NCBI RefSeq assembly: GCF_028640845.1
Contig: NC_080542.1
Span: 65,175,064 to 65,239,063, forward strand
Direction: 5' to 3'
DNA length: 64,000 nucleotides
From: Ahaetulla prasina
Taxonomy: Eukaryota; Chordata; Lepidosauria; Squamata; Colubridae
The notes beneath the pieces were generated by a model that saw only the letters and a list, made by a program, of their open reading frames with translations, searched no databases and was not told the DNA's origin. The first letter of the stretch is position 1; each line of letters starts with the position of its first letter. The translations under genes and the position numbers were made by a program. Positions 48,800-59,567 of this stretch are shown one piece after another.

Positions 48800-48800
<1 letters not shown>
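48111..48800. mobile_element. second inverted pair of PLE-1 units with an antisense body
   Basis: Sense unit 48111-48257 (small deletions), (TA)n 48258-48298, antisense unit 48299-48450, then the antisense P/Q/T-rich tail to 48800, ending at CTTTCTGGGTGG against (GATA)n. The two inverted pairs and the upstream body give the order sense, sense, antisense, sense, antisense. Confidence 0.85.
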
Positions 48801-48880
<80 letters not shown>

Positions 48881-48974
48881 TAGATATAGATATAGATAGA
48901 TATAGATATAAATATCCATATAGATATAGATATAGATATAGATATAGATATAGATATAGATATAGATATAGATA
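48801..48974. repeat. (GATA)n with (GATATA)n compound microsatellite
   Basis: About 80 bp of pure GATA, then hexamer variants TAGATA. It truncates the antisense PLE-1 body. Confidence 0.95.
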
Positions 48975-49115
48975 TCTCCAAGTGTTCAACTACTCAGAAT
49001 CATGCGTGCTTGGTGGTTCTGCTTCACCATTAAATCATCCTTCCAAGCAGCCTCCATGTTTCCAGTGTCTTTCTCCCCACTTGCAACTGAACCCAGATAG
49101 ACATTTCTTCCAACA
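48975..49115 (-). mobile_element. LTR-like interspersed repeat, edge fragment
   Basis: The reverse complement starts TGTTGGAAGAAATGTC and carries AGAAAGACACTGGAAACATG, matching 35156-35280. Confidence 0.6.
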
Positions 49116-49165
49116 TATTGAACAAAGTCTTACCTGATAAATAGGTGCCTTTCCAGAAATTCTGG

Positions 49166-49925
49166 CTTGTTGTTGTTAGTTGCGAAGTCGTGTCTGACCC
49201 ATCGTGACCCCATGGATAACGTTCCTCCAGGCCTTCCTATCCTCTATCATCCTCTGGAGTCCATTTAACCTCATGCGTACTGCTTCAGTGAGTCCATCCA
49301 GCCACCTCATTCTCTGCCGTCTCTTTTTTCTTTTGCCCTCAATCTTTCCCAGCATTAGGCTCTTCTCCAGTGAGTCCTTTCTTCTCATTAGGTGGCCAAA
49401 GTATTTGAGTTTCATCTTCAGGATCTGGCCTTCTAAAGAGCAGTCAAGGTTGATCTCCTCTAGGACTGACTTGTTTGATCTCCTTGAAGTCCAAGGGACT
49501 CGCAGGAGTCTTCTCCAGCACCAGAGTTCAAAGGCCTCAATTCTTTGGCACTCAGCCTTTCTTATGGTACAACTTTCACAGCCATACATTGCAATTGGGA
49601 ACACCATAGCCTTGACTATACACACTTTTGTTGGCAGGATGATGTCTCTGCTTTTTAGTACGCTGTCTAGATTTGCCATAGCTTTCCTCCCCAGGAGCAA
49701 GCGTCGTTTAATTTCTTGGCTGAGGTCCCCATCTGCGGTGATTTTGAAGCCCAGGAAAATAAAATCTGTCACTACCTCCATTTCTTCCCCATTTATTTGC
49801 CAGGAATTGAGAGGGCCATGATCTTAGTTTTCTTAATGTTGAGTTTCAAACCAACTTTTTCACTCTCCTCCTTCACCTGCATCAAGAAGCTTTTTAGTTC
49901 CTCTTCACTTTCTGCCGTTAGAGAA
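49166..49925 (-). pseudogene. RTE-BovB reverse transcriptase C-terminus and 3' end
   Basis: An open frame of 201 codons (49781-49176) reads MEVVTDFIFLGFKITADGDL, IKRRLLLGRKAMANLDSVLK, MVFPIAMYGCESCTIRKAEC, LKYFGHLMRRKDSLEKSLML and RMRWLDGLTEAVRMRLNGLQ, ending QTRLRN, the BovB C-terminus. Upstream, in another frame (49920-49790), is ESEEELKSFLMQVKEESEK and LKLNIKKTKIM, just after where the catalytic YADD would lie; that motif is lost to 5' truncation. A frameshift separates the two near 49790. BovB machinery is the likely driver of the Sauria-type SINEs here. Confidence 0.88.
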
Positions 49926-49999
49926 CAAAAGAACATTTTTGTATCAAAGCTTATACTTTCCATAACATCATGCTCCTTGAAGGGAGAGATCATTTTGAC

Positions 50000-50302
50000 C
50001 TTCAGGAAGGGCTTTAAAAGGTGGTTTTGCCTATTGGCCTTGGGTCCTAATAGGAGTAATAAGCTCCTAATAAGCTCCTAACAAGAGGTGGTTACTGGAC
50101 TGAGAGAAGTCTCTACTACATCCCATTTGTATTCTGCTTTCCCAATAGCCATCTTTGTTAATTCTAATGTTGATATTTATCACTGTAATATTTTAATGTT
50201 TTATATTATTGTTTTTACCTTGTTGTAAGCCACTTAGAGTCAGTTGATGGCACAATGGGTAACTTATAGATTTAATATCAATCAATCAATCAATCAATCA
50301 AT
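50000..50302 (+). mobile_element. LINE 3' UTR-like fragment with (AATC)n tail
   Basis: ACCTTGTTGTAAGCCACTTA, then AGTCAGTTGATGGCACAATG, and (AATC)n at 50276-50302 resemble a CR1/L2-type 3' end. No coding part. The left boundary is uncertain. Confidence 0.4.
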
Positions 50303-50369
50303 AAACTGGAATCAACAAGGTTCCCAGCACACCCATAATCTAATCAGAAGCTCTGGGAAGTTTCATGTA

Positions 50370-50811
50370 CCATATTTTTCAGACTATAAGATGCACCAAT
50401 GTGTAAGATACACCAAGATTTCAAAGAGGTAAGCAAGAAAATAAAGTTTTTGCCCTCCCCAGTCTCCAGGAGCACTCTGCAGGCCTCCCAACCCTCTGCG
50501 CATTGGAAGGCCTGCAAAGTGCTCTTGGGGCTGGGGAGAGCAAAAATGCAATGTGTGGGGGGTTTGGGAGGTCAAAAATGGAGCCATTTTTCACAAAAGA
50601 GCATTTTTGCCCTCCCCAGCCCACAGGAGTACTCTGCTGGCCTCCCAAAACCTCTGTATGCCCTGTTTTTTGTGAAAAACGGGCTGTTTTTCACAAAAAC
50701 AGGATGCAGGAATATAGGCCAAAAATGCCTATATTCAGTGTATAAGACACACCAACATTTCCACCCTCTTTTGGGGGAGGGGGAGTGTGTCTTATAGTCC
50801 GAAAAGTACAG
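50370..50811. mobile_element. TA-flanked TIR element, about 442 bp
   Basis: Left tip CCATATTTTTCAGACTATAAG; inverted right tip CTGTACTTTTCGGACTATAAG. TA on both flanks (50368 and 50812). Subterminal GATGCACC and GACACACC correspond to the 17199 element. Interior has GC-rich CCTCCCAA repeats. No transposase. Confidence 0.7.
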
Positions 50812-50819
50812 TATTTTTT

Positions 50820-52260
50820 TCATTTCTATGCCTCAGCTCATAGTTTATGCAATTCTGTCTAAATTTAAATGAACTCAAAACATTTTATCTCTGAAAGTTT
50901 CTGTCTGTGTCTATTTGAAAAAAAAAGTACCTCTCTCCACTATGCAGATGTAAGTTGAATCTAAGGTGAGAATGACCATTTTGTGTCTGGCATGTGATTG
51001 ATAAACTCATTCACAATTTTTTGAAATAGGGTAACAATTGGTGAAAGTAGTGTCAGCCGCACCAGGAAATTAATTCCTCAGGAAGGGTAAACAATTTTCA
51101 TTACAAGTTTTGTTGTGTTATACCTCCTAAGATTACAGATGATCCACTCTTTGTATGTTCTTATGAAGTAGGGAGGTATTTGTTTGAGCCCCTTCTGCTT
51201 ATCAGAATGTACATTAATAAATAAGCAATTTTGCATGGAGTGGCAAAAATTATTGACAAGGGAAGATCATTATCTGCCCTATGAAAAAGGTCACATATTA
51301 GCTTTGCTCAAAGAGAAAAAAATCATATATATAAAAATGAGATGGCTGCATTTTTCCAATCTGAAATATATTTTTCAAGCTTTTATAAATGTTTTATAAA
51401 TTGTTCACTTTTCCTTAAGGGCTATTTAGTGATTTTTGCTTCCCTTCCACATTGACATATGGTATTGATTGAAGGTAAAAATGCATTTTCATCTCTGTAA
51501 AAAAAACTTCATAGTGTCCCTCAGATATCAATAAAAGTTTTGCCATCTCTTTATTGAAAGATTCTTACTGATAATTACTAATTTTAAATCTATAGATATT
51601 TTCCTGAGATAAGAAATAATATTCAATAAAAGAGGTGAATGCTGCTTTCACTTGTCAGTTTTGCTAAATCCCCCATTACCTTTTATCCATTTTTACATTG
51701 ATTATTGTCATTTCAAATGCCACAGGGATATGTCATGTTAAATATTATATTTAAACAGAAAAGTTCCAAGCACTTGGACAGAAATAGTAAATATTTTTTA
51801 TAGAAAGTATAGGGATAAAGCATATGCTCCTCTTTGTAGGATGACAAATTCTTTATCACATTATCAAGTTTAAAGATATTGGCCAAGTTGGCCAGTCACA
51901 TTGTGCCATACACATTGTGCTGCTGCATGACATTATTCAGAAGTAGTGGAAGAAAAGATTAGTGTACATACCACCATCTATGACAGTTACGAGGTTACAA
52001 ATTGAAGATTATGCAGAACATGAGGACCTATCATCACATGTCCTGCAGAAATATCCCAGAGCTGTGATTTTGAATATAAAAGCATAGGGTAATTCTTAAA
52101 TGTATAATTCAAAATTATGAATATATATGTATATGTATATGATCCATACAGTTCTTCTGTCAAATCAGGTTTAGATTAGGTTGGATTTTTTTTCCTACCC
52201 TTGCTCAATGTTTTTAAGCCTACAACCCCTGAAAAGGCAAATGCAGCTTTCAACCTAGAT
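50820..52260. other. unassigned sequence
   Basis: AT-rich, no feature recognised. Confidence 0.35.
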
Positions 52261-52264
52261 AAAG

Positions 52265-52640
52265 TTGTGTGCTTCTGGTACACAGGGTAAGCCATACTTA
52301 ATGAAAGGGACTAAGGGAGACATGATAGCTGTGTTCCAATATCTCAGGGGTTGCCACAAAGAAGAGGGAGTCGGGCTGTTCTCCAAAGCACCTGAGGGTA
52401 GAACAAGAAGCAATGGGTGGAAACTGATCAAAGAAAGAAGCAACTTAGAACTAAGGAGAAATTTCCTGACAGTTAGAACAATTAATAAGTGGAACGACTT
52501 GCCTGCAGAAGTTGTGAATGCTCCAACACTGGAAATGTTTAAGAAAATGTTGGATAGCCATCTGACTGAGATGGTGTAGGGTTCCTGCCTGGGCAGGGGG
52601 TTGGACTAGAAGGCCTCCAAGGTCCCTTCCAACTCTGTTG
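52265..52640 (+). pseudogene. CR1 LINE 3' end with C-terminal coding part
   Basis: A single frame reads GDMIAVFQYLRGCHKEEGVG, LFSKAPEGRTRSN, LRRNFLTVRTINKWNDLPAE and TLEMFKKMLDSHLTEMV stop, the CR1 ORF2 C-terminus. The short 3' UTR GGACTAGAAGGCCTCCAAGG, TCCCTTCCAACTC continues into (TTATG)n. About 100 clean codons suggest it is fairly young. Catalytic domains are truncated off. Confidence 0.85.
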
Positions 52641-52797
52641 TTATGTTATGTTATGTTATGTTATGTTATGTTATGTTATGTTATGTTATGTTATGTTATG
52701 TTATGTTATGTTATGTTATGTTATGTTATGTTATGTTATGTTATGTTATGTTATGTTATGTTATGTTATGTTATGTTATGTTATGTTATGTTATGTT
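52641..52797. repeat. (TTATG)n pentanucleotide array
   Basis: About 31 uninterrupted TTATG units forming the 3' tail of the CR1. Confidence 0.97.
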
Positions 52798-52811
52798 AAA
52801 GGACACCCTCC

Positions 52812-53130
52812 ATATTAAGGTAAAGGTATCCCTTGTCCAGTCATATCTGACTCTAGAAGAGGTGCCTTAGTTAAGGGAGCCACAGTTGTCCAAAGTCATT
52901 TCGGGGGTCATGTGGCCAGCATGACTATATGCCGAGGTGCATGGAATGCTGTTATGTTCCCACCAAAGTCGTACCTATTTATCGACTCACATTTGCATGC
53001 TTTCGAACTGCTAAGTAGGTAGGAACTGGGGCAAGTAATGGGAGCTCACCCAATTGCACAGCACTCAGGTCTGAAACCTTGGCTGTCAGCTTTCCAGCAT
53101 CTTTAACTGCTGAACCATAGCACTCCCTAC
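52812..53130 (-). mobile_element. diverged Sauria-related SINE
   Basis: Follows the Sauria body in reverse (GGTAAAGGTATCCCTTGTCC, GGTCATGTGGCCAGCATGAC, CTTTCGAACTGCTAAG), but with many substitutions and a different head (AACTGCTGAACCATAGCACT). Probably an older or sister subfamily. Confidence 0.7.
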
Positions 53131-53134
53131 CCTG

Positions 53135-54330
53135 CACATAATGAACAATTTCCAATTATTTCTGACTCCTTTTCTGAAAAGTTCTTCAAAGATGTAATGT
53201 GAATAATAATTGCAAACAAACCAGGATATATGGTGCTATCACAGATTTCTGCCACATTTTCTATCCTGCTGTTTCTAAATCATAATAATCATAAATCCCA
53301 TCCTCTACAAGTGAAATAAGAGTTCTTGCATTCTTTTTTCTTACTGTAAACAAAACAAGAAAGTTCTAAAGGGAAAAAGTATAGAAATGAACCACAGTCA
53401 TTTTTCCACTACTGTGATAAAAAGTGACAGAAGCCATTTAGATGCAACAGCAATAGAGAGCTGTCTTCTATCCACAGCTAGAAATAATTTATCCATCTGC
53501 ATTTTTGCATGTCAGATGGTAATTTTATAGATCTACCAATAATTATTCAGCAAACCTCAATGTGTTTATATGTGTGGGATTTGTAATTAGTATAGCTTCT
53601 CTGTTCATTTCATAGATAGAGAAAATTCATTTTTGCATTCTTTTGGGTATTCAGACTTCTTTTTCTTCTTCAATTAAGAGTTAGGATTTGCTATTATTCA
53701 GTACCAATGCAAAAGCACAAAAGTTCAGATAAAGATACGTTCTTCCCAAATGATTTATGTTTATTTCACAGATAACAGGACCAAAATTACATAGTAAGAT
53801 CCATTTTTTTCTAAGACAAGCCACACATAGAAATATCCACTATATTATACTGCCTTTCAGGGTGAAGAATTTTATGCTGAGTGCAGAAAAGGAATAAGAA
53901 ATAGTAACCTAAAGACAAGGCACAAAATAAGAAAAATAAAAGACTAAAACTAGTGTTTATACCAATTAATATACCTTTACCAAGCTTATTACCTTTGCAA
54001 ATCATGCTTGCTTACATCACATGCCTTTTCTTCTACTGATATCTTACCCATTTCTCAGAAACTCATGAAATCCAGCCAACTGTACTCTTACTTTTTTAAA
54101 TGACATTTTTGTTTATTCTGTTTATTCCTTTGGGACATTCCTCTTCCCCACACCCCATGACTATACTGGTTTCAACTATGCTATTTTTTTTTTCAAAAGC
54201 CCTTAAGATTTGGATGCTCTCCCAGAAATGGGTGTCACATTAGACTAATGTTATAAGTATTAATGACTAATCAACTAATGGTCTATTGAATCCAAATTAT
54301 GGATTACGCTGTGCAGCTGACAGCAAGACA
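53135..54330. other. unassigned sequence
   Basis: AT-rich, no feature recognised. Confidence 0.35.
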
Positions 54331-54338
54331 CACTAAGG

Positions 54339-54435
54339 CAGGAGTGTCAAACTTGTGCTGTCATGTCACCGCTGGGGGTGGGTATGGGCAGGATGTGATG
54401 CATCCAGCCCGTGGGCCGCAAGTTTGACGCCCCTG
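54339..54435. mobile_element. 97-bp hAT-like MITE, perfect 8-bp target duplication
   Basis: Tips CAGGAGTGTCAAACTTGTG and inverted CAGGGGCGTCAAACTTGCG. CACTAAGG on both sides (54331-54338 and 54436-54443). Same tip family as 13808-14111 but only a third of its length. Confidence 0.92.
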
Positions 54436-54443
54436 CACTAAGG

Positions 54444-55265
54444 CATTAATAAAGGTTTTAGCTTTCTTTCAGTTTTTTACCTTTGGGTTTCAGAACAGAA
54501 AACAGTCATTAAGACTAATAGCCACTGACAAGTCAGTTCTTCATGAAGTTATCCCATTTCTTTTAGAATTATATGAACTGGTGGCTAGTTCCACATTGGA
54601 TAGCAGTTAGTTTTACAGTTTATGCTGCCATTGTATGCTTTATATATTTCTTTACTGATTTAAAATATTTGCAGGGCTGCCCATTTTATAGCACAAGTTT
54701 AAAGAAATTTTAAAATTTCCTTTTTATTAAATGTGAATCTCTCTACATTTAATTTTAAGGAATAAGCCTACATTAAATCATCTAAATTAGGTGACTAGTT
54801 TGTGTTAACATGTTTCATGATAAGAAATATATTTTTCTTAAAGTCATTAGAACAGGTATAATCTGCACACCCCATGTTACAATTAACATACGGTCAGACA
54901 GAGAAGGAGAAACGTTAAACTTTGCCATCCATTGATAAACTGCAACATTAACATGAAATGGTGGTGGAACGGTGTTTAAATGAAAGAGGTGGAGTAGCTA
55001 TAATTTTAGAACCAATTTCAGGTACTTTTCTTGCTTAGAAGAAACACTTAATGGATATGACCTATAATCTATACCTATGTAAATTGGCTTTATGCTAAGT
55101 GTGAAATTGACTAAAAATTCATAGTGAAATGAGAAGTATTTGTATATAGCAATAGAATATATTTTAAGTTTTGTAAATCAGTTTTGTTTAAAGATAATAG
55201 AATGGAGCTGTAAAAAAATTGCTAATGTGGTAGAGAGGGACCAATTTTCAGCACATATCACATAT
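54444..55265. other. unassigned sequence
   Basis: AT-rich, no feature recognised. Confidence 0.35.
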
Positions 55266-55617
55266 GATTAACAAAAAACAGAGTTGTAAAGGAGCTTGGA
55301 GGTCTTCTAGTCCAATCTCCAACTCAAACAGGAGAACTTACACCATTTCAGACAAATGATTGTCAGTCCAATCTCTTTTTAAAATCCTCCACTGAGGAAG
55401 CTCCCACAGCTTCTGAAGGCAAGCTATCCAGTGATTATTTGTTCTAACTGTCAGGAAATGTCTCCTTAGTTATAGGTTCATTCTCTTGTTGATTAGTTTC
55501 CATCCATTACTTCTTGTTCTGTCTTCAGATGCTTTGGAGAATAGCCTGAGTCTCTCTTCTTGGCGGCAACCCATGAGATATTGGAACACTGCTATCATGT
55601 CACCCCTCATCCTCTTT

Positions 55618-55707
55618 TCATTAGATTAAGCTTACTCAATTCCTGCAACCATTCTGCATATTTCATTAGATTAAGCTTACTCAATTCCTGCAACCATTCT
55701 GCATATG
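55618..55707. repeat. 45-bp tandem duplication inside CR1
   Basis: TTAGATTAAGCTTACTCAAT and the following 25 bp occur twice at a 45-bp offset. Confidence 0.9.
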
Positions 55708-55828
55708 TTTTAGCCTCCAGTCCTCTAATCATATTTGTTGTTCTTTTCTGCATTCTTTCCAGTCTCAGCATTGTTTTTTATATCATGGGGACCAAAGCAG
55801 TATTCCAAATATGGCTTACCAAGACATG

Positions 55829-56262
55829 AATAGAATAGAATAGAATAGAATAGAATAGAATAGAATAGAATAGAATGGAATGGAATGGAATGGAATGGAA
55901 TGGAATGGAATGGAAAGGAATGGAAAAGAAAAGAGTAGAGTAGAGTAGAGTAGAGTAGAGTAGAGTAGAGTAGAGTAGAGTAGAGTAGAATCCTTTATTG
56001 GCCAAGTGTGATTGGACACACAAGGAATTTGTCTTTGGTGCTTATGCTCTCAGTGTACATAAAAAGACAAGATACGCTCGTCAAGAATCACAGGGCACAA
56101 CACCCACTGACAATCATACAGTACAGTAAGCAATCAAATCATACTAAGAATCAATAAATATCAATATAAATCGCAAGATACAAACAACAAAGTTACAGTC
56201 ATGCAGTCACAAGTGGGATGAGATGGGCAACAGGAACGATGAGAAGACTAATAGCAATAGTA
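55829..56262 (-). mobile_element. CR1-L3-like LINE 3' end with compound pentanucleotide tail
   Basis: The tail occupies 55829-55990 in three blocks: AGAAT, then GGAAT, then AGAGT. The inverted 3' UTR follows (TTATTGGCCAAGTGTGATTG ... TTACAGTCATGCAGTCACAA). Inserted in the antisense CR1, same orientation. Confidence 0.88.
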
Positions 56263-57140
56263 ATGCAGCCTAATGTGAATTATAAATTAGATCTTGATTA
56301 TATTCCTCTTAATATAGCCTTGGACTGCTTTAGCCTTTTTTGGCAGCCACAGCTTACTGCTGGCTCATATTCATATTCAAATAGCTCAAATTCATTGTTC
56401 ATTAGGATCCCTCTCAAAGATATTACTGTTGAGCCAGGTACCACCTACTCTGTACCTTTGCATTTGGTTTTTCTTTCTAATAGTAAAAAAAATGCCTTTT
56501 CACTATTGAATTTAATTTTGTTACATAGTGCCCAGCATTCAAATCTGTCAAGATCCTTCTGGATCATGATCTATCTTTGGGAGTGTTGGCTGTTCCCAGC
56601 AGCTTAGTGTCATCTGCAAATTTAATGAGTTCCTCTTCTATCCCATCTAAATCATTTATGAAGATATTGAAGAATACTGGCCTAAGACAAAACCTTGACG
56701 AACCCCACTATATACTTCCTTCGATGTAGATGCAGTTTTATTAAGGACTACACATTGAGCATGGTTGGTCAGCCAGTTCCTGGCTAATCCAAATTTTTAT
56801 ATCTGATCGTGTAGTACTTGTGGTCTTCTTTATTAAATGCTTTAATGAAGTCCAAGTAAATCCACAGCATTTAACTGGTCCAATAATTTAGTTACTTTGT
56901 CAAGGAATTCAGTAAGATTTGTCTGACATGATCTGTTGCTGAAAAACCCATGTTGGCTTCTGATTATAGATTTGCTTGCCTTTAGGTGTTCACAGATTTT
57001 TTGCTTGATTATCTTTTCCAGAGTCTTCCCAGGTATTGATTAATGTCAGACTGATAGGTGAATAGTTTCTGGCTCCATTATTTGTTCTTTTTTGAAAACA
57101 TGAATCAAGTCAGCTCTTTTCTAGTCTTCTGGTAGTTCCC

Positions 57141-58079
57141 TAATTGGTCTCATTCAAGACAATGACGAATCCGCATATAGACGAGAGGTTGAACGACTAG
57201 CCTTGTGGTGCAACCAAAACAATCTGGAACTGAACACACTCAAAACCGTAGAAATGGTGGTAGACTTTAGGAGAAACCCTTCCATACTTCCACCTCTCAC
57301 AATACTAGACAACACAGTATCAACAGTAGAAACCTTTAAATTTCTAGGTTCTATCATATCGCAAGATCTAAAATGGACAGCTAACATCAAAAACATCATC
57401 AAAAAAGGACAACAAAGAATGTTCTTTCTGCGCCAACTCAGTAAGCTCAAACTGCCCAAGGAGCTGCTGATTCAGTTCTACAGAGGAATTATTGAGTCTG
57501 TCATTTGCACCTCTATAACTGTCTGGTTCGGTTCTGCAACCCAACAAGACAGACACAGACTTCAGAGGATAATTAGAACTGCAGAAAAAATAATTGCTAC
57601 CAACCTGCCTTCCATTGAGGACCTGTATACTGCACGAATCAAGAAGAGGGCCGTGAAAATATTTACAGATCCCTCACATCCTGGACATAAACTGTTTCAA
57701 CTCCTACCCTCAAAACGACGCTATAGAGCACTGCACACCAGAACCACTAGACACAAGAACAGTTTTTTCCCGAAGGCCATCACTCTGCTAAACAATTAAT
57801 TCCCTCAAGACTGTCAAACTATTTACTAAATCTGCACTACTATTAATATTCTCATCATTCCCATCACCAATCTCTTTCCACTTATGACTGTATGACTGTA
57901 ACTTTGTTGCTGGCAATCCTTATGATTTATATTGATATATTGACCATCATTTGTGTTGTAAATGTTGTACCTTGATGAATGTATCTTTTCTTTTATGTAC
58001 ACTGAGAGCTTATGCACCAAAACAAATTCCTTGTATGTCCAATAACACTTGGCCAATAAAAATTCTATTCTATTCTAAT
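57141..58079 (+). mobile_element. CR1-L3-like LINE, 3' third, nearly undamaged
   Basis: Coding 57147-57799, about 250 bp of 3' UTR with CACTTGGCCAATAAA, then three TTCTA-like units. Inserted in the antisense CR1, which resumes at 58080. The tail is very short compared with the copies at 10243, 11255 and 55829. Confidence 0.88.
57147..57799 (+). CDS. L3-like reverse transcriptase C-terminal fragment (217 codons, open)
   Basis: The frame is open from the truncation point, with no natural start. It reads ERLALWCNQNNLELNTLKT, EMVVDFRRNPS, ETFKFLGSIISQDLKWTANI, QQRMFFLRQLSKLKLPKELL, IQFYRGIIESVICTSITVWF, LQRIIRTAEKIIATNLPSIE, KIFTDPSHPGHKLFQLLPSK, RYRALHTRTTRHKNSFFPKA and ITLLNN stop. These are thumb and C-terminal signatures of the group. 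Palm motifs lie upstream of the truncation. The right-edge LINE at 63718 supplies the preceding part of what looks like the same family. Confidence 0.85.
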
Positions 58080-58424
58080 GCTGAAGGGTCTTTGAAAGAT
58101 ATCATTCAGTGGTTCTGAGACCATTTCTGCCCGCTCCTTCAGAACCCTGGGATTTAATTAGTCTGGATCTAGTAATTTAACTCATCTATCATAAATAAAT
58201 ACTCTCTTACCATTTTCTTGCCTATTTTGTCTTACATTTCTAATTTGTCTTTTATAGTACTACTTTTAATAGATTTGAGTTTTTTCTTTTTGTGTACATT
58301 CAGATGCCCTGATACTCATTATTTTCTTGCCATTTTCTCCCATTAATGACCAATAATTTCCTTAACTTCTCCCTTATTTTTTCACATGTTGAAAGAAGTT
58401 TTTTTAATTTGTTTTTTTACTTTT

Positions 58425-58482
58425 TTTTAATTTATTTACATTTATATCCCGCCCTTCTCCGAAGACTCAGGGTGGCTTACTT
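58425..58482 (-). mobile_element. SINE 3'-tail scrap (tail type 2) in CR1
   Basis: TTTACATTTATATCCCGCCC, TTCTCCGAAGACTCAGG is the reverse of the 31603 SINE 3' end. Confidence 0.65.
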
Positions 58483-59090
58483 TTGTCACAAGCCTTACTT
58501 CATTTTGAGTCTTGATTTTCCCGACTTCACCTTTGCAGGTTGAGACTATTCATTGATAATTCTGCCTTAGGTACGTGTCCTTCTTTCCATATTTTTTACT
58601 TGTCTTTTTTCTCTTTCAGTTTATCAGAGGGTTGTTTGTAGAGACGTGTTGGTTTCTTCTGGAAGCTCTTGTTTTTCTTCTTCAGTGGTATTGTGTAAGA
58701 TTGGACTTTTGTAATTTCACTTTTCAAAATTTCCCCAACTTCTTGGGTTATTTTCTCTATGAGAATTTCCATCCTTGAAATCCTTCCCAAGCACTCTCTA
58801 AATTTGTTAAAATCAGCTCTCTTAAAGTCCAGGACACTAGTTTGACTTTGTTCTATTGCTTGTGCTTGCATTATGCTGAGTTCCAGTAATGCATGGTCAC
58901 TCTTCCTCAAGGTCCCTGTAACTTCAACCCCTTCTATCATTTAATCTCTGTTAGTGAGTTCAATATTGCTGACCATCCGGTTCCCTTCTCTACCTTTTGG
59001 AAGGCAAAGTTATCTGGTAGATTTAATAGGAATTTATTTGATCTTCCAGATCAAACTGCAGACTTTATCTCCCAGTTGATGTCAGGTTGA

Positions 59091-59372
59091 TTGATTAAAT
59101 ATTAGATTTTTATCCCACCTTTATTTTGTACAACACCAGGCACTATATGTAACATTCCTGTCTTCAATTTTATCCACAACTCTATGATGTAGATTGAGTT
59201 GACAATTGAGAGTTGAGACTGGCCCAAAGTCACCTAGTTGATTTTCATGTTTAATGGACAACTAGAACCCACAGTCTTTTATTTCCTAGGTCAATGATCT
59301 AACCAATTGGTTTTCTGCATTTTCTTTTTTAAATGCTTTATATTTACATATTCAAAGCAACAAATTCAAAAG
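59091..59372. other. unassigned sequence
   Basis: Short stretch between the CR1 relic and the L2-like LINE. It may be a remnant of another SINE (GTCACCTAGTTGATTTTCATG) but is too diverged to call. Confidence 0.3.
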
Positions 59373-59567
59373 AATTTATTTATTTATTTATTTATTATTT
59401 AAATTTGTATACCGCCCTTCTCCCGAAGGACTCAGGGCGGTTCACAGCCAAGTAAAAATACATAATACACTATAAATACAATTAAAATACAATTAAAAAA
59501 CTTATTAAATTGGCCAGAATTAAAATTTAGAAATAAAACCCATTAAAAACCCATAAACTTAAAAAAA

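Larger units (their letters stand above)
55270..59090 (-). pseudogene. long CR1 LINE ORF2 relic interrupted by two L3 LINEs and a SINE scrap
   Basis: Minus-strand order: end of the APE domain and linker (59090-58500; the frame 58940-58596 reads GTLRKSDHALLELSIMQAQ and SVLDFKRADFNKFRECLGRI), RT (57140-56263: lysine-rich, NRSCQTNLTEF-like, ITRPGKDNQAKNL-like, DLDRFECWA-like pieces), then C-terminus and 3' end (55828-55270) with AGCTTGGAGGTCTTCTAGTC. Removing 57141-58079 and 55829-56262 rejoins CR1 sequence. A 45-bp direct duplication lies at 55618-55707. Net CR1 is about 2.4 kb; heavily mutated. Confidence 0.75.
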
